Assembly: GCA_023101885.1 (NCBI GenBank)
Contig: JALPQD010000225.1
Location: 2,480,001 to 2,544,000, forward strand
Direction of reading: 5' to 3'
DNA: 64,000 nucleotides
From: Typhlomys cinereus
Taxonomy: Eukaryota; Chordata; Mammalia; Rodentia; Platacanthomyidae
The notes below the pieces were generated by a model. It saw only the letters and a program-made list of their open reading frames with translations, had not been told where the DNA came from and made no database searches. Made by a program: the position numbers and the translations under genes. This document shows, piece after piece, positions 12,011-22,345 of the stretch. Each line of letters begins with the position of its first letter. Within the stretch, counting starts at the first letter, position 1.

Positions 12011-13212
12011 CTACTCCTCTAAGTAAATTCATTTGTTTGTATACTTGGACCTTGATATAATCATTACTTTGGTTTGGGGTCAATTTTCTGTTTGAGATGA
12101 ATAGATTACTCGTGTGGCATCTCCCATGAGTAGGTGTCAATCACACAACAGCTGTTCATAGTAAATGGTGAGCTGATGTGACATTGATTTGAGAACCACT
12201 GATCAAAAGGAAAGATCTGAGAAATGTCTCACTTAGATAGATTGTAAATCATACCAAAATTAGGAGATTCTCTATCAGAAGAATGCTCTGGAGAGAACCT
12301 GAGGGTCCGGCTGTGCAGTCTTCCTGAGTTCCTAGAAGAGGTCTTAGAGACACTGCTCCTGCACATATCCCCATAAGCAATAACTGCTGTGAGTCCCGGG
12401 GGCACTGAGCCATCTCAGCAGACTTCAAGTCACGGTAAGTTCCTAGAGGAGCTGCACAGGGACATCTGGACTGAAGCAATGGTCCATGAAATGTGAAGGA
12501 GGACTCAGGCTTGCCTTGAAGCACTGATACCTGCAGAAAATTGCTAGCTGGGACCAAAAGGAAGAGAAAAGAGGTGAATTTGATAAAAGTTGTCAGAATT
12601 CTAAAATTGTTGAGGACAGGAAATGGAACAATGAAACAGCTTGCTTTCCAACTCTTGTTGGAAAAGGAAGAGTGATTTGAGCAGAGCTGCAGGCCTGGAG
12701 GATGGAACCTCTGACCCAGAGGATAGGTCCATGGGCTGTGCACAAACCCGATGGGGTGTGCAACCCGATGGGGTGTGCCTATTGAACTTTGAAATTGCTC
12801 AGACTTTCCTTTTTCCTCCTGATTGATTCTCTCCTTTCTGGAATGGCAATAGGTCTAACAGCAGTCCTGTCTCATCATAGGCACGTATGGCCTGTGCTTC
12901 CCATCCATCATGGTATTTTGGGAACTGATAGCTAGAATTCTAAATATCAAGCTTCACAGACAGCGAAGAATTTTGTCTCAGGATGAAATATTTCCAGAAT
13001 CTCCTTCATGTCTAATTTAAACCATTTCTATAATTAGACCTGGGACTTTTGAACCTGTGAGATTTTGATGAAGTTTTAAATTTAAGCAACTACCCTGTAT
13101 GTTGAGATTTCTGGGGACTTGGTAATTAGGTGAGTTTATTTTGTCTGTGGTCTGGACATAAATCATTTTAATAACTGCAATGGAAAGCAAATATATTGAA
13201 TTAAAATATTTC
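12011..13212. other. Unassigned sequence with one longer open frame
   Basis: No recognised gene. The minus strand holds a 164-codon open frame at 12249-12743. It has no motif I recognise, no splice context I can support and no upstream promoter, so I do not call it a gene. A 17-bp unit (aacccgatggggtgtgc) is tandemly doubled at 12745-12778. Confidence 0.4.
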
Positions 13213-13325
13213 CAGGTTTGGCCTGCTTGTATGGTCTGTCATCCCAATACTTGGGAGGCTGAGGCAAGAGAATAGCAAGGCTGAAGCCACTTTTGGATAC
13301 ATAGGATTGTAATCTACCCCAAATA
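13213..13325 (+). mobile_element. Old B1-like SINE
   Basis: Diverged copy of the 7SL-derived B1 head. It keeps the 'catcccaatacttgggaggctgaggca' block in altered form, followed by a poorly conserved remainder. It is non-coding. Confidence 0.65.
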
Positions 13326-14002
13326 TGCTTTTCTTTTTCAAAAAGACCCTATAGCTGCATGTTGACTTTATTTTTTTTGCTACTTGGTAGCACCTGTTTG
13401 AAACTGGACATGGGTAACTCAGAAATGAACTCCTCTTTCTCATTTATCTTCTCATTACAAGTTAGTTGTGGACTATCCATGGAATCATTTTCTGAGTGGT
13501 TGTGTCTGTCTGTCTGTCTAAGAGAACAGATCTATTTTGAGACTGTCAGAAAATCTATGTATTGAATTTGTTCCTCTGAAAACCACTGCTGACATTCCTT
13601 GTCACACTATTTATCATTCAATCACAACTCTCTTAAGCCCTCTGTTTTCTACTCACATATACTTACTTAGAACTTAAATTATTTTTGCTTGAATAATCAT
13701 GACGCATCCTCATAGCTAGATCTTGTCTTAATTCAATGGCAGCCTTCAGGAAACATCAATGTTATTGATTTTCTGTTGAGAAAATTAAATTAAACCCTGC
13801 AGAAACATTTCATCTCAATTACTATTGGAAAAATTCTCTTATTTCTGCCCTCCAAAGACATTACGGATTTAACCTGATAATTTAATTTATTGTTTTGATA
13901 TACTTATATGACTTAAAATTTAGCCCATAAGTGAATATTTCAAATTTTATTCCAAATTTCAAAATTCTATTTTCCATGATGATGTAAACTGTTGTAAGTT
14001 GC
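13326..14002. other. Unassigned AT-rich sequence
   Basis: No repeat family or gene recognised. The open frames are short and carry no motif. A short (tgtc)n run lies near 13502-13518. Confidence 0.4.
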
Positions 14003-14295
14003 TATTGTGATTTGGATGTAAAATGTCTCCCATAAGCTTATGTGCTGAAAAATCTGGCCCCTAGCAGGTAGTTATTTTGGATGGTTAGGAAACCTTTAGG
14101 AGGTAGAACCTTGTGTTTGCTTGTGTCACTTGAAGGTGATAGCCTATCCTTGCTTCCCAATCTGCCCATATAACAAGTCCACTCATACTCCTTTGCACAC
14201 AGGTGAGAGAGGCTCCTGCAATCTTTCTTTCCCTGTCATGATAGACTGTATCTTCGATCCACGAGGCAAGTAAATTGTTGTTTGTCAGTTATTGG
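14003..14295 (+). mobile_element. Old LTR-like mammalian repeat (MaLR-type candidate)
   Basis: Contains 'gatttggatgtaaaatgtctcccataagct' followed by 'aacctttaggaggt', a word order I associate with widespread old mammalian LTR-type repeats. It is strongly diverged, and the family name is uncertain. The ends are approximate. Confidence 0.4.
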
Positions 14296-14308
14296 TCACA
14301 GCAACTTT

Positions 14309-14438
14309 ATATGCATATATACATATACATATATATATATACATATACACACATATATACATATACATACATATACATACACATATACATATACACATAT
14401 ACGTTTACATATATACATATATACACATATATATATAA
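14309..14438. repeat. AT/CA microsatellite
   Basis: About 130 bp of alternating 'atatac', 'atacac' and 'atat' units. It directly follows the old LTR-like repeat. The 70-codon open frame across it is a by-product of the repeat. Confidence 0.95.
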
Positions 14439-14670
14439 AAAATTTAAGGTCTTTCTAAGGGTCATCAAAATGAGAATGGCCACTTAAAATTCAATTAAAC
14501 AAACTAGCTTTTGTCCACTTCTCTAAACTTGTAGAGAATGTAGTGAAAATTTGCTAGATAATGAATTATTGCTATAAACAAATAAAAAGGAAAATAATAA
14601 GTTGTGTCAAGTTTAAATACCAAGTTAATAACATTTTTAAGCTGATATAACAGAAGTTATTGGGTAGCCC

Positions 14671-15158
14671 ATGCTACAAACCCTTTCCACACAGGCCACT
14701 CCCAAGGGTGGTTGTAGCAGTCTCGGGGGCCCAGGGAGACCCTTGGGGGCAGGGATAACCTGGCGCAGGGTCAATGGCACAGACCCTGGAAGTCAGGTGA
14801 GTGGCAAAGCAGGCTCACAGGCTCACAGGCTCCTTTATTGTAAATATCGGGCTGCTTATCTACCCCACCCAACCTCCCAGAAGTCTCAGCATGAGCTTTT
14901 GCTGAATCATCCTGACTGGATTGGTCCTCTCAGCCAGGCGGTTTGACGTCAGCACCAGGCGCGGCAGCAGGCGTAGCTTGGGGAAGTTGCATTCGAGCAT
15001 GCAGCCCATACAGATCATCCCTGAGGGGCATGCTCCCCAGGTGGAGGTATTGTAAGTGATGGTTGATCAGAGACCTTAATACAGGCCTGCCTGGTCCGTT
15101 CCTCCTACAGGTGTTAGCAAGCCATGTCACTTCTGACCAGGAGGTCCAGGTGTCCATT
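14671..15158 (-). mobile_element. Probable solo LTR of an IAP-like/ERVK element
   Basis: Read on the minus strand this starts TG and ends CA with an LTR-like order of signals. It has a palindromic CRE-type site (tgacgtca, 14944-14951), a nearby 'gaccaatcc' CCAAT-type box, and a polyadenylation signal AATAAA (plus strand tttatt, 14834-14839) followed by a G/C-rich U5-like part. IAP LTRs of rodents have a similar order with a CRE. A short triplicated 'ggctcaca' unit lies at 14810-14832. I could not find a convincing target duplication, so the ends are provisional. Confidence 0.5.
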
Positions 15159-16154
15159 GCTTATTATCTATCCACATAATGACTCTTCAAATGTCTCAGG
15201 TTAGAACAAACTCCAAGGCTGCCTTTCATTTACATGGCTCCTTGGTTCTAGGACTTGCCATGATATTGAACAGCAACCCAATCGGTGAGATACCAAACTA
15301 GGACCATGGATATCAGTCACCTTCTCCCTCATCTTGGCTTACCAGTGAGTTCTGTTCATCGGCATAGGCAAGTTGTATGAAATCTCTGCTTTCTTGTGCA
15401 CTTTCAGTTGTTGGCATGGAAAAGCCTCTATGGACCATTTCACTGTAACCAAAACATCCCCCTGACATAGCTTCACCATGCTGTCTGTCCATGCTTTCAT
15501 CAAAGCTTAATCACTTTTTAATTTAATTTTTAAATAAAATTTGAAGAGATATAAACCAAAATACATCTTGTTGCAGAATCATCTTTGTACACACATATTA
15601 CTAAATTGTCTTGCATTTCCAAGCTCCACCTTGTCCTCAGAGGTAAGCATCAACTATGAACACTGTTTTCTCAGCCCTCATCCTGTACATGCATTGTGTG
15701 AATGTGCACTCATACTTGATTACTACTGCTTACTCCTACTGCACATGATACAATCACATGGTCTCTATTAACTTAAAAAGGAGACAATGATTTGGAGAAA
15801 AATCTCAGCTACTTTAAGACTGAAGAAAAAAGGATGTATGTTACAAGTAAGAAATATTATACAGGAAAAATGTAACTCTGGATTAAAAATAGAATTAATA
15901 GGTAATTGCATGATTTAAGATTAATTTTGTAAGATGAATAGTCAAATTTTATCTGTAAATACCAGTAATAAGGAAACAAAGTATAGAACCAATACTATAA
16001 AAAAATTATTGAAGAAAAATTTACATATTGTATGCTAAGTCTTACAACACAACTGTGAGACATTTTTAAATATCAAAATGAACAGAAAGTTGATTTACAT
16101 TTTATATTACATTCCTTTTATGGAATTATTGTTTTTGGAAACATCAATATTATG
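15159..16154. other. Unassigned sequence
   Basis: No gene or repeat family recognised. It is AT-rich after 15510. The 76-codon frame at 15541-15771 has no recognisable motif. Confidence 0.4.
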
Positions 16155-16160
16155 GTGCCC

Positions 16161-16594
16161 TGTGGCACTACTGATTCAGGGAGGCCCTAGCCCGGGCTCC
16201 CAAATCCAGGAGGTCTGGCTATAGACAAGCCTGAACAAGGAACCGTACAGGCAGAGGGATAGGACAACCAATGGGAAGGAGAGATGAACAAGAAATGGGA
16301 AGCAGCCATCTAACCTGGAGACCTAGTAAACAGCTAAATGATTAGTGGCTGCTCCCCCCTCCCTCAAGCAGAGGAGTGGCCACACCTGATTGGACCCTAA
16401 CCCTATATAAGCCCAAACACTTCCTGATTAAAGCTGAGTCTGCAGCCAACTCGTCATCTGCATGCTGCTTCTCGCCTGACTCCCAAGGTCTGGGTGGTGA
16501 CCCCATCACCGGCTCGCCCATTTGCTTTGAGCCCACAAGGCCCCTGCCTTTTTCCCTCCTTTCCCCAGCTGGTCCAGCAGGGGATTCGGCAACA
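16161..16594 (+). repeat. 5' LTR of the ERVK-type element
   Basis: 434 bp, starting TG and ending CA. It has a CCAAT-type box ('gattgg' in reverse, 16388-16393), a TATA box (tatataa, 16404-16410), a weak polyadenylation signal (attaaa, 16427-16432) and a pyrimidine-rich U5. It pairs with the LTR at 17836-18282. Confidence 0.9.
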
Positions 16595-16596
16595 TC

Positions 16597-16614
16597 TGGC
16601 GCCCAATGTGGGGC
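16597..16614 (+). promoter_or_regulatory. Primer-binding site, lysine tRNA type
   Basis: The 18 bases tggcgcccaatgtggggc lie two bases after the 5' LTR. They match the complement of the tRNA-Lys1,2 3' end (as used by several betaretroviruses) with one difference. Confidence 0.85.
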
Positions 16615-16682
16615 ACGAAGAGTTCATGGAGCGTTGAACAATTTGATCCAAGCAGTCTACGAGGTGAGCGAGACCCCAAGAG

Positions 16683-16980
16683 ATGGGTAACGCAACTAAT
16701 AAGCCTAAAGACCTGGTGCTTAAAGCTCTGAGCTATATGCTTAAGAGTAGAGGGTTCTCTGTTCTTTAGAAAAATGAGCAACCACCCCTCATGCTGTAAG
16801 GAGCCCCAAACACGTGTCTTAAAATTTCTCCTAGAGACTAGAGGCCTCAAGGTTAAGGCTACTAGCCTAGAGGAATTTTGGAATGAGGCTATGGTTTTAG
16901 CACCTTGGATCCCTCCAGAGAAAATGTGGAAACCAGACCTATGGATGAGGATGCTTTTCCTTGCTAGATGTTTTTCATAA
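16683..16980 (+). pseudogene. gag (matrix) remnant of the ERVK-type element
   Basis: The ATG at 16683 follows a possible splice donor ('gaggtgagc', about 16661) and is followed by glycine and asparagine, consistent with a myristoylated matrix protein. The frame stops after 28 codons (TAG 16767-16769). Matrix-like coding sequence can be followed in pieces to about 16980, with at least one frameshift. The rest of gag is missing. It is described as a broken remnant only. Confidence 0.65.
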
Positions 16981-17835
16981 TTAAGCTAAGCTGCCAGAAT
17001 TAACTAATGTTAGGTCTTGTTTTAAATAAGGTTTTCCTAAATGTTAATCCATCTTTGATAAAGCTTTCAAGGGCAATTTTAAGAGAGTTTCTGATAAATT
17101 TTACAGTTGCCAGTAAAATGTTGTTCATGTACTTGTATGTTTATATGTTCTGTGTTTACGTGTTGTGTGTCTTGTGTCTGTGGCCACTTCAATTTTTTTC
17201 ATTTCTATTGCACACTAATATCAAAATTTCGATATGCCATTTTTAAATACATGTATGCATACTTAAAAATGAGGACAAATATTTTGGTAACATCTAAGGC
17301 CTTAACTACTTATGTTTTATATTTATCACAACTGTTTTTCTCATAGATTGTAAGTTTTCTTTCATACAAGGTTTCTTGCAGGTTTTTTTTATATATTCCT
17401 GAAATAACAAAGCTTGCTTTCCAGGTCCTCAGGGCATCCATTCAGGCCTCGAATATTCCTAAGGCCACCAAAGGCTCATGGGAAGCCTGGATGTCCTCCA
17501 TTAGAGCTATGCCTTACTAATTTACAATTGTAAGGTTCTGATTTACATCTCCCCAGCTCTTCTGTGTCTATGCCACCTACAGCCCCTCTGCTTGCTCCTG
17601 CTCTGACAAAAACTTCCTTTTTTCTGCCACTGCTTAAGTTCCCCTTTGGGACCATGATTCCTCCTCTGTGATGGTCTCATGACTGGTAGTCAATGACGGG
17701 TAAGGCTCGACACAAAGGTGGTGACCAACCTAAGACAGGCACAGTCACCTATATTCCTCGCAGCTGAAGAGGCTTGGGGTCGCCCTAACTATCATGGTCC
17801 CCACTGAAAAAATTTTATAAATAAAAGGGTGAAAA
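16981..17835 (+). other. Interior of the ERVK-type element without recognisable pol or env
   Basis: AT-rich sequence to about 17400, then a more mixed segment that may be a 3' internal scrap. No protease, reverse transcriptase, integrase or envelope motif is visible in any frame. The segment just before the 3' LTR (17821-17835, 'ataaaagggtgaaaa') is the likely polypurine tract. Confidence 0.6.
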
Positions 17836-18282
17836 TGTGTCACTACTGATTCAGGGAGGCTCTAGCCTGGGCTCCCAAATCCAGGAGGTCTGGCTATAGA
17901 CAAGCCTGAACAAGGAACCATACAGGAAAAGGGATGGACAACCAATGGGTGTAGGGATGAGCAACCAATGGGAAGGAGGGATGAACAACAAATGGGAAGT
18001 GGCCATCTAACCTGGAAAGCTAGTAAACAGCTAAATGATTGGTGGCTGCTCCCCCCTCCCCCAAGCAGAGGGGTGACCACACCTGATTGGACCCCAACCC
18101 TATATAAGCCCAAACACTTCCTGATTGAAGCTGAGTCTGCAGCCAACTCCTCATCTGCATGCTGTTTCTCACTTGACTCGTGGGATCTGGGTCCTCGCCA
18201 GCTTGCCCATTCATCTCGTGCCCACAAGGCCCCTGCCATTTCCCCTCTTCCCTCTGGCTGGCCCGGCAGGGATTTGGCAACA
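17836..18282 (+). repeat. 3' LTR of the ERVK-type element
   Basis: 447 bp with a TATA box at 18101-18107. Compared with the 5' LTR it carries an extra copy of a short unit containing 'caaccaatggg' (two CCAAT boxes near 17940-17970 instead of one). Its polyadenylation signal position reads attgaa instead of attaaa. Confidence 0.9.
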
Positions 18283-18288
18283 GTGCCC

Positions 18289-19209
18289 AGCATGTTTTGA
18301 ATTTGAAATTTTCCTGCCACAACCTCTAATTTTTTTTAACTGATAACATAAAAACAAATAATCAAAAAAAGCAAGAAAAGGCACATACACAAATATAGGT
18401 GTATATGCATACACATACACACATATATGGTAGTATAAGAAGCTTCATATTGGAAAAAGTAATTTTTTTAAAGCTAGTCTACAAAAGCAATACATTTCCA
18501 ACTCAAATGTGTGTGTGCAGGGTAGTGGAGGAGGAGGGTGATCACCTAATTCTGAACTTTATGCCTAAATGCTAAGGGCCAGTGAGAAGCAAGGCATCAT
18601 TGAAGAAGACAAACACTGAAGAACCTTAAAATCAGACACTGAATTTATGTTTTTTAAAGAAATAGGAATAAGATCAGTGTGCTATCATAAACAGTAGAGT
18701 AACTATTGTCAGAATAAACTATAATTTGAAAAGCTGGAAGAAAGCATTTTGAAATTTTTCATAAAGAAATAACAGTGTTGGGGACGAATGTGCATAACCT
18801 GATCTAAGCATTGTACATGAAAGACATGAATGAAAACAGATTCATTAGGCTAGAGCCTCTGACTGTCAGTGCTCACAGGCTGTGCAGTGCTCAGATTATG
18901 CCTCATCTCTCCAGGAAGACCAAAGCTTCCACTTGGAGCTAAGGCTGCTACTGTCCACGTTCCAAGTAACTAGCACTCCTTAGACCTGTGAGCCAGTACG
19001 CTGAAGCTGGCATTAGCCCTGAGATTCAGCACAGCAGCTCAGGCCACAGAAGCATCTGTGCTGAGAAATGAAAGAACCTGTCACAAAATAGCCTCTGCTA
19101 GCTGGGGCTTGGTATCAGGAAGGAAAAGGAAAGTCTACAATCTGAAAAGCAGATGGAAAGACAAGAAGAGAAAAAGCAGTGGTGGAGAATGGTTCCAGCC
19201 CCACAATCA
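18289..19209. other. Unassigned sequence
   Basis: No gene or clear repeat. A short CA/TA-rich patch lies at 18384-18428. Open frames are short. Confidence 0.4.
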
Positions 19210-19219
19210 AAAATGCCTT

Positions 19220-19436
19220 GAGGCTGGAGAGGTGGCTCAGGGGTTAAGCCTCTGCCTTGCAGGTGGAAGGTCCTGAGTTCGGATCCTAGACCCCATGTAT
19301 AGACGCCAGGTGGAAGCGGGGCGGCCTGCACTTCTGGTCCTGGTAGGGCGGAGCCTGTGAATCCCGGGGCAGAATAAACAAGGAGGTGAAGGCGGTCCAT
19401 GGGGGTTCCCGAATTCGCCTGTGGTTCTATACACAT

Positions 19437-19485
<49 letters not shown>

Positions 19486-19533
19486 CACACACGCACACAC
19501 AATTGAATAAATAATAATAAAAAATTTAAAAAG
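19220..19533 (+). mobile_element. tRNA-derived SINE (reference copy for this window)
   Basis: The clearest forward copy of the young family. It has a tRNA-like head with a box A-like 'tggctcaggggttaag' and a box B-like 'gagttcggatcc', then a family-specific GC-rich body, a (CA)n run at about 19439-19482 and an A-rich tail ending in 'aattgaataaataataat'. The target duplication aaaatgcctt sits at 19210-19219 and 19534-19543. The head is B2/ID-like, while the body differs from mouse and rat B2. It is non-coding and expected to be transcribed by polymerase III and mobilised by L1. Confidence 0.95.
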
Positions 19534-19543
19534 AAAATGCCTT

Positions 19544-20549
19544 AGCCTAATGGGCAGAAGAGCAAGAATCTGAAGTCCCTGATGAAGACAAGGGTGTGGC
19601 TTTAACATGTTGGTGTTAGCCACAACCAAGCCATGTTGTGAAAGCTCTCCATCTTTTCAGAAAATGGAGACACCTCACTTTCCACGTATTTGTCATTTTG
19701 CCTGATCAGCCCCTTCCCCAGGAACCCAGAGAATTGCATTGATTTCCAATCATCCTTATCTTTGCACCCTTGTAAACAATGTAATCAGCTCCACTGCAGA
19801 GCTGAGTTAACTACCAGAGATATCCATTGATCTCCAGTCATTCTTCCAAATATCTCTCTGTATATCCCTGTCTCCCCCCCCCAAAAAAAAAAAACAACTC
19901 AGCAATCTATCATTGACTCAGTAATGTAGCAAGTCACCAGTGGCTTCTATCACTCACTCAACATTTTTTCAGTCTTCCCCTTTCACCTCCCTGACAACCT
20001 CCTAGCAAAGTCTGATGACAGGTCCACAAAGCAAACATTTTAACCTACCTCAGCACTCTTTCTTCTCTATTCCATGTCCTATATTGATCTCAGTTTTTGA
20101 ATGACAACTGGAAATTTGCTTTTTACCAATTGGAACAACAGAGCCCCTTCGAGGCTTTATTTTCAAATAACTTTTAGGCTGTCATTCCTTGTGTGTCCTT
20201 CTTTCCATTGACCTTGACCCAGAAGCTGCATGCCAGAAGAAAGAACAAACATGTCCCTGGGTTGGAACACCAGCTTGCCAAATCACAGCATGGTTCTCAA
20301 GTCTCTAGCAGACTGGAGGCTAAGTGGTAAGCTGCTTTCATCAAGTCTTATCCTAAACTCCCACTCCTGGTCCCCCTTGACTTCTTCAGAAAAGGAAGAA
20401 ATGACATTTTACTTTATAATCTTTCCCAAAGTGCAGCTTTAAGACAAGATTAAATACCAGTGCTTAAATCTATGCTTTAGCTTATCATAAGAGCAAAAAC
20501 AATATGGGGAAATGGTAAAGTGGATCTGAGTTAACATCCTTAGCCCCCA
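19544..20549. other. Unassigned sequence
   Basis: No gene or clear repeat recognised. A homopolymer patch (C run then A run) lies at 19875-19893. The open frame at 20230-20442 has no motif I recognise. Confidence 0.4.
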
Positions 20550-20835
20550 CCAAAAAAAGGTGCATAAAGTGTTACACATTTGTGACACTGCACTGGGAAA
20601 GCAGAGATAGGAGGATCATTGAGGGTTTTCTGACTAGTCAATCTAGTCAAATGGTGAGTTTGTTCAGCTTCATTGAGAAACCTTGTCTCAAAAAATAAGG
20701 TAATGTGCAATATAGAAAGACACTGAGCATCAACCACTGTTCTCCACACATACACACACAAGTCAACACACCGACACAGGTATGTATATATGTGTATGCA
20801 GTACACACATGCAAACACATACAATAAATAAGAAA
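20550..20835 (+). mobile_element. B4-type SINE
   Basis: Keeps the B4 order: 'cactgggaaagcagagataggaggatca', then a 'ttgagaaaccttgtctcaaaaaataaggt' block, then a 'ttctccacaca' segment leading into CA-rich sequence. It is diverged, so old. B4 is a rodent SINE combining B1-like and ID-like parts. Confidence 0.75.
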
Positions 20836-20944
20836 AAATGCTCAAAAGAAAGACTCCACGTAAATATGATATGATTTAGCATACAAAAAAATAAAAACAG
20901 GAAAAGTCACTTGTGATTCTATCCAACAAGAGACAATGTTTTTT

Positions 20945-21235
20945 TTCTTTTTTCATTTTCATGGGGATGTGTGTATGTGCATGTATTTGAAAGCCTGAGA
21001 ATGATATCCTCAATCTTCAATCATTTTTTCATATTATTACTTTGAGACTAGGTCTCTAATCAAATCCACAACTCACTGACAGAGCTAGTCTAGTAAGCCA
21101 GCTTGTTCTGGGGATCCTCAGCCTTTGTATTTCCAGGCTAGAATTAAAGATGGTAGTGCCCACTTGGCATTTTATGTAGATCTGGAGGACCATATTCTAA
21201 TCCTTTTGCTTCTGCAACAAGTAGTTTAACCATTT
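20945..21235 (-). mobile_element. B4-type SINE, reversed
   Basis: Reverse complement of the same family as 20550-20835: 'gagactaggtctctaatcaaatccacaactcactgac', 'gctagtctagtaagccagcttgttctggggatcctca', then a decayed ID-like end. The two B4 copies form a loose inverted pair about 110 bp apart. Confidence 0.7.
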
Positions 21236-21612
21236 GCCATCTTTCAAACTCCAGAATGGTTATTTTAATATTGATTTGCTCAGAGAAAATGAAGGTAACC
21301 TTCAAAATATCTGATAAAATTATATTCTTTATAGTCACTGCCTTTATTTGCACTTATTTTGTGGAAATTAATCTAGCCTACAAGTGTTTTGTACATATTA
21401 GCTCATATGTGATATGCCTATAAAATTAAAATTGAAAATAGAAAAGAGTGGGATTTATGTTAACATGATAATAATTCTGAAAACATATGAAACAGACAAA
21501 TTTCAAGAATGAGATAACATTTCACAGTAAAGTCTATATATAGAAAAAACTAAAGTAAGTTGTATAAAAATGAAATCACGTATCTTTTTTATGATATTGG
21601 AGTATGTCATAT
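21236..21612. other. Unassigned AT-rich sequence
   Basis: Nothing recognisable on either strand. Confidence 0.4.
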
Positions 21613-21623
21613 TTTCAGAATAA

Positions 21624-21937
21624 GGACTGCAGAGATGGCTCAGGGGTAAGTGAGACTCTGCCTCACAAACAGAGAGTCCGAGTTCAGATCCCGGGTGCCA
21701 CGTAAAAATGCCAGGCAAAGATGGCAGCAATATACACTTCCAGCCTGCCTGGTGGGCGGAAACTCTGACATCCCAAAGCAAAACAAATAGGAGGTAGAAA
21801 CAATCCAGGATGATTTCTGAAGTCATCCTTGGTTCTCCACAGGGACACACAGTATCCTCTGATAAACACACACACACACACTCATGCACACACACACATG
21901 CAAAATAACCAAAGTTAAAAATATATTTTAAAATATA
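21624..21937 (+). mobile_element. Older relative of the tRNA-derived SINE
   Basis: Same architecture as the young family (head, body, CA-rich tail) with clear differences: 'gcagagatggctcaggggtaagtgag' at the head and a body reading 'gatcccgggtgccacgtaaaaatgccaggca'. It is flanked by an 11-bp duplication, tttcagaataa, at 21613-21623 and 21938-21948. It represents an older subfamily. Confidence 0.85.
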
Positions 21938-21948
21938 TTTCAGAATAA

Positions 21949-22169
21949 TTAGAAACATTCAAACTAATCATTTTTAACTCTGGAAAAATTTCTATAAAAT
22001 AGAAATTATGAGTTCTTAAAAGTCTGTGAAAATTATTATAAAGTACTATGTAGACCTTATACTGATTTAGTAATACTCTATTATTTCAGTTTTCTTCTGT
22101 TTAAGCACCCTGTCCAGCCTATGTAGGGTTTCTTTTCCTTTTTGTGTTGATTATGGACACTTGCATCTC
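21949..22169. other. Unassigned AT-rich sequence
   Basis: Nothing recognisable; below 300 bp and listed for completeness. Confidence 0.3.
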
Positions 22170-22345
22170 CTGTCTTTTTTTGGTATTTTATTGTTATTAT
22201 TATTATTATTGTCATTGTTTCTACTTTTACAAGCATTCATTCCAGTTTTCCCCTTCTCCTAGCAGCACTGTTTTCTGGTGGTCACTCCACTTGGGGAATA
22301 CCGGCAGAGCTCCTTCTCAGAGGGTCCCATGAGTTAAGGTACTCC
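22170..22345 (-). mobile_element. L1-C: L1 3' UTR fragment
   Basis: Starts with a T-rich and (TTA)n stretch (reverse of an A-rich tail) followed by 'ctacttttacaagcattcattccagttttcccctt', which matches the start of the reversed L1 3' UTR at 40437-40480. It is short and 5'-truncated. Confidence 0.6.

Larger units (their letters stand above)
16155..18288 (+). mobile_element. Deleted betaretrovirus-like endogenous element (ERVK type)
   Basis: Two LTRs (16161-16594 and 17836-18282) flank a 1.24-kb interior. The element is bracketed by a perfect 6-bp target duplication (gtgccc) at 16155-16160 and 18283-18288; six bases is the usual size for ERVK/betaretroviral integrases. Two bases after the 5' LTR lies a primer-binding site of the lysine tRNA type. 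Only a short gag remnant is visible; pol and a recognisable env are absent. It therefore cannot encode its own integration and must have been a passenger, or it lost its middle before or after integration. The LTRs differ by many substitutions plus indels, so the insertion is not recent. Confidence 0.9.

Noticed and set aside
14309..14438. Possible array-like repeat
   Set aside because: The repeats are simple AT/CA units without constant spacers or direct-repeat architecture. A CRISPR array is not expected in a mammalian genome and is not seen.
16376..16690. 104-codon frame across the 5' LTR and leader
   Set aside because: It crosses LTR, primer site and leader. A similar frame occurs in the 3' LTR (17968-18300) because the LTR is repeated.
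19231..19285. tRNA-like sequence with box A and box B
   Set aside because: It is the head of a SINE, repeated at nine places with a SINE body and target duplications, not a tRNA gene. I did not find an acceptor stem that closes.
19098..19629. Overlapping open frames with long alternating valine-cysteine runs (also at 35792-36065, 44056-44388, 49494-49718, 61115-61306)
   Set aside because: They are translations of the CA/TG tails and bodies of SINEs. The same amino-acid words recur at each SINE, which shows repeat origin and not a gene family.
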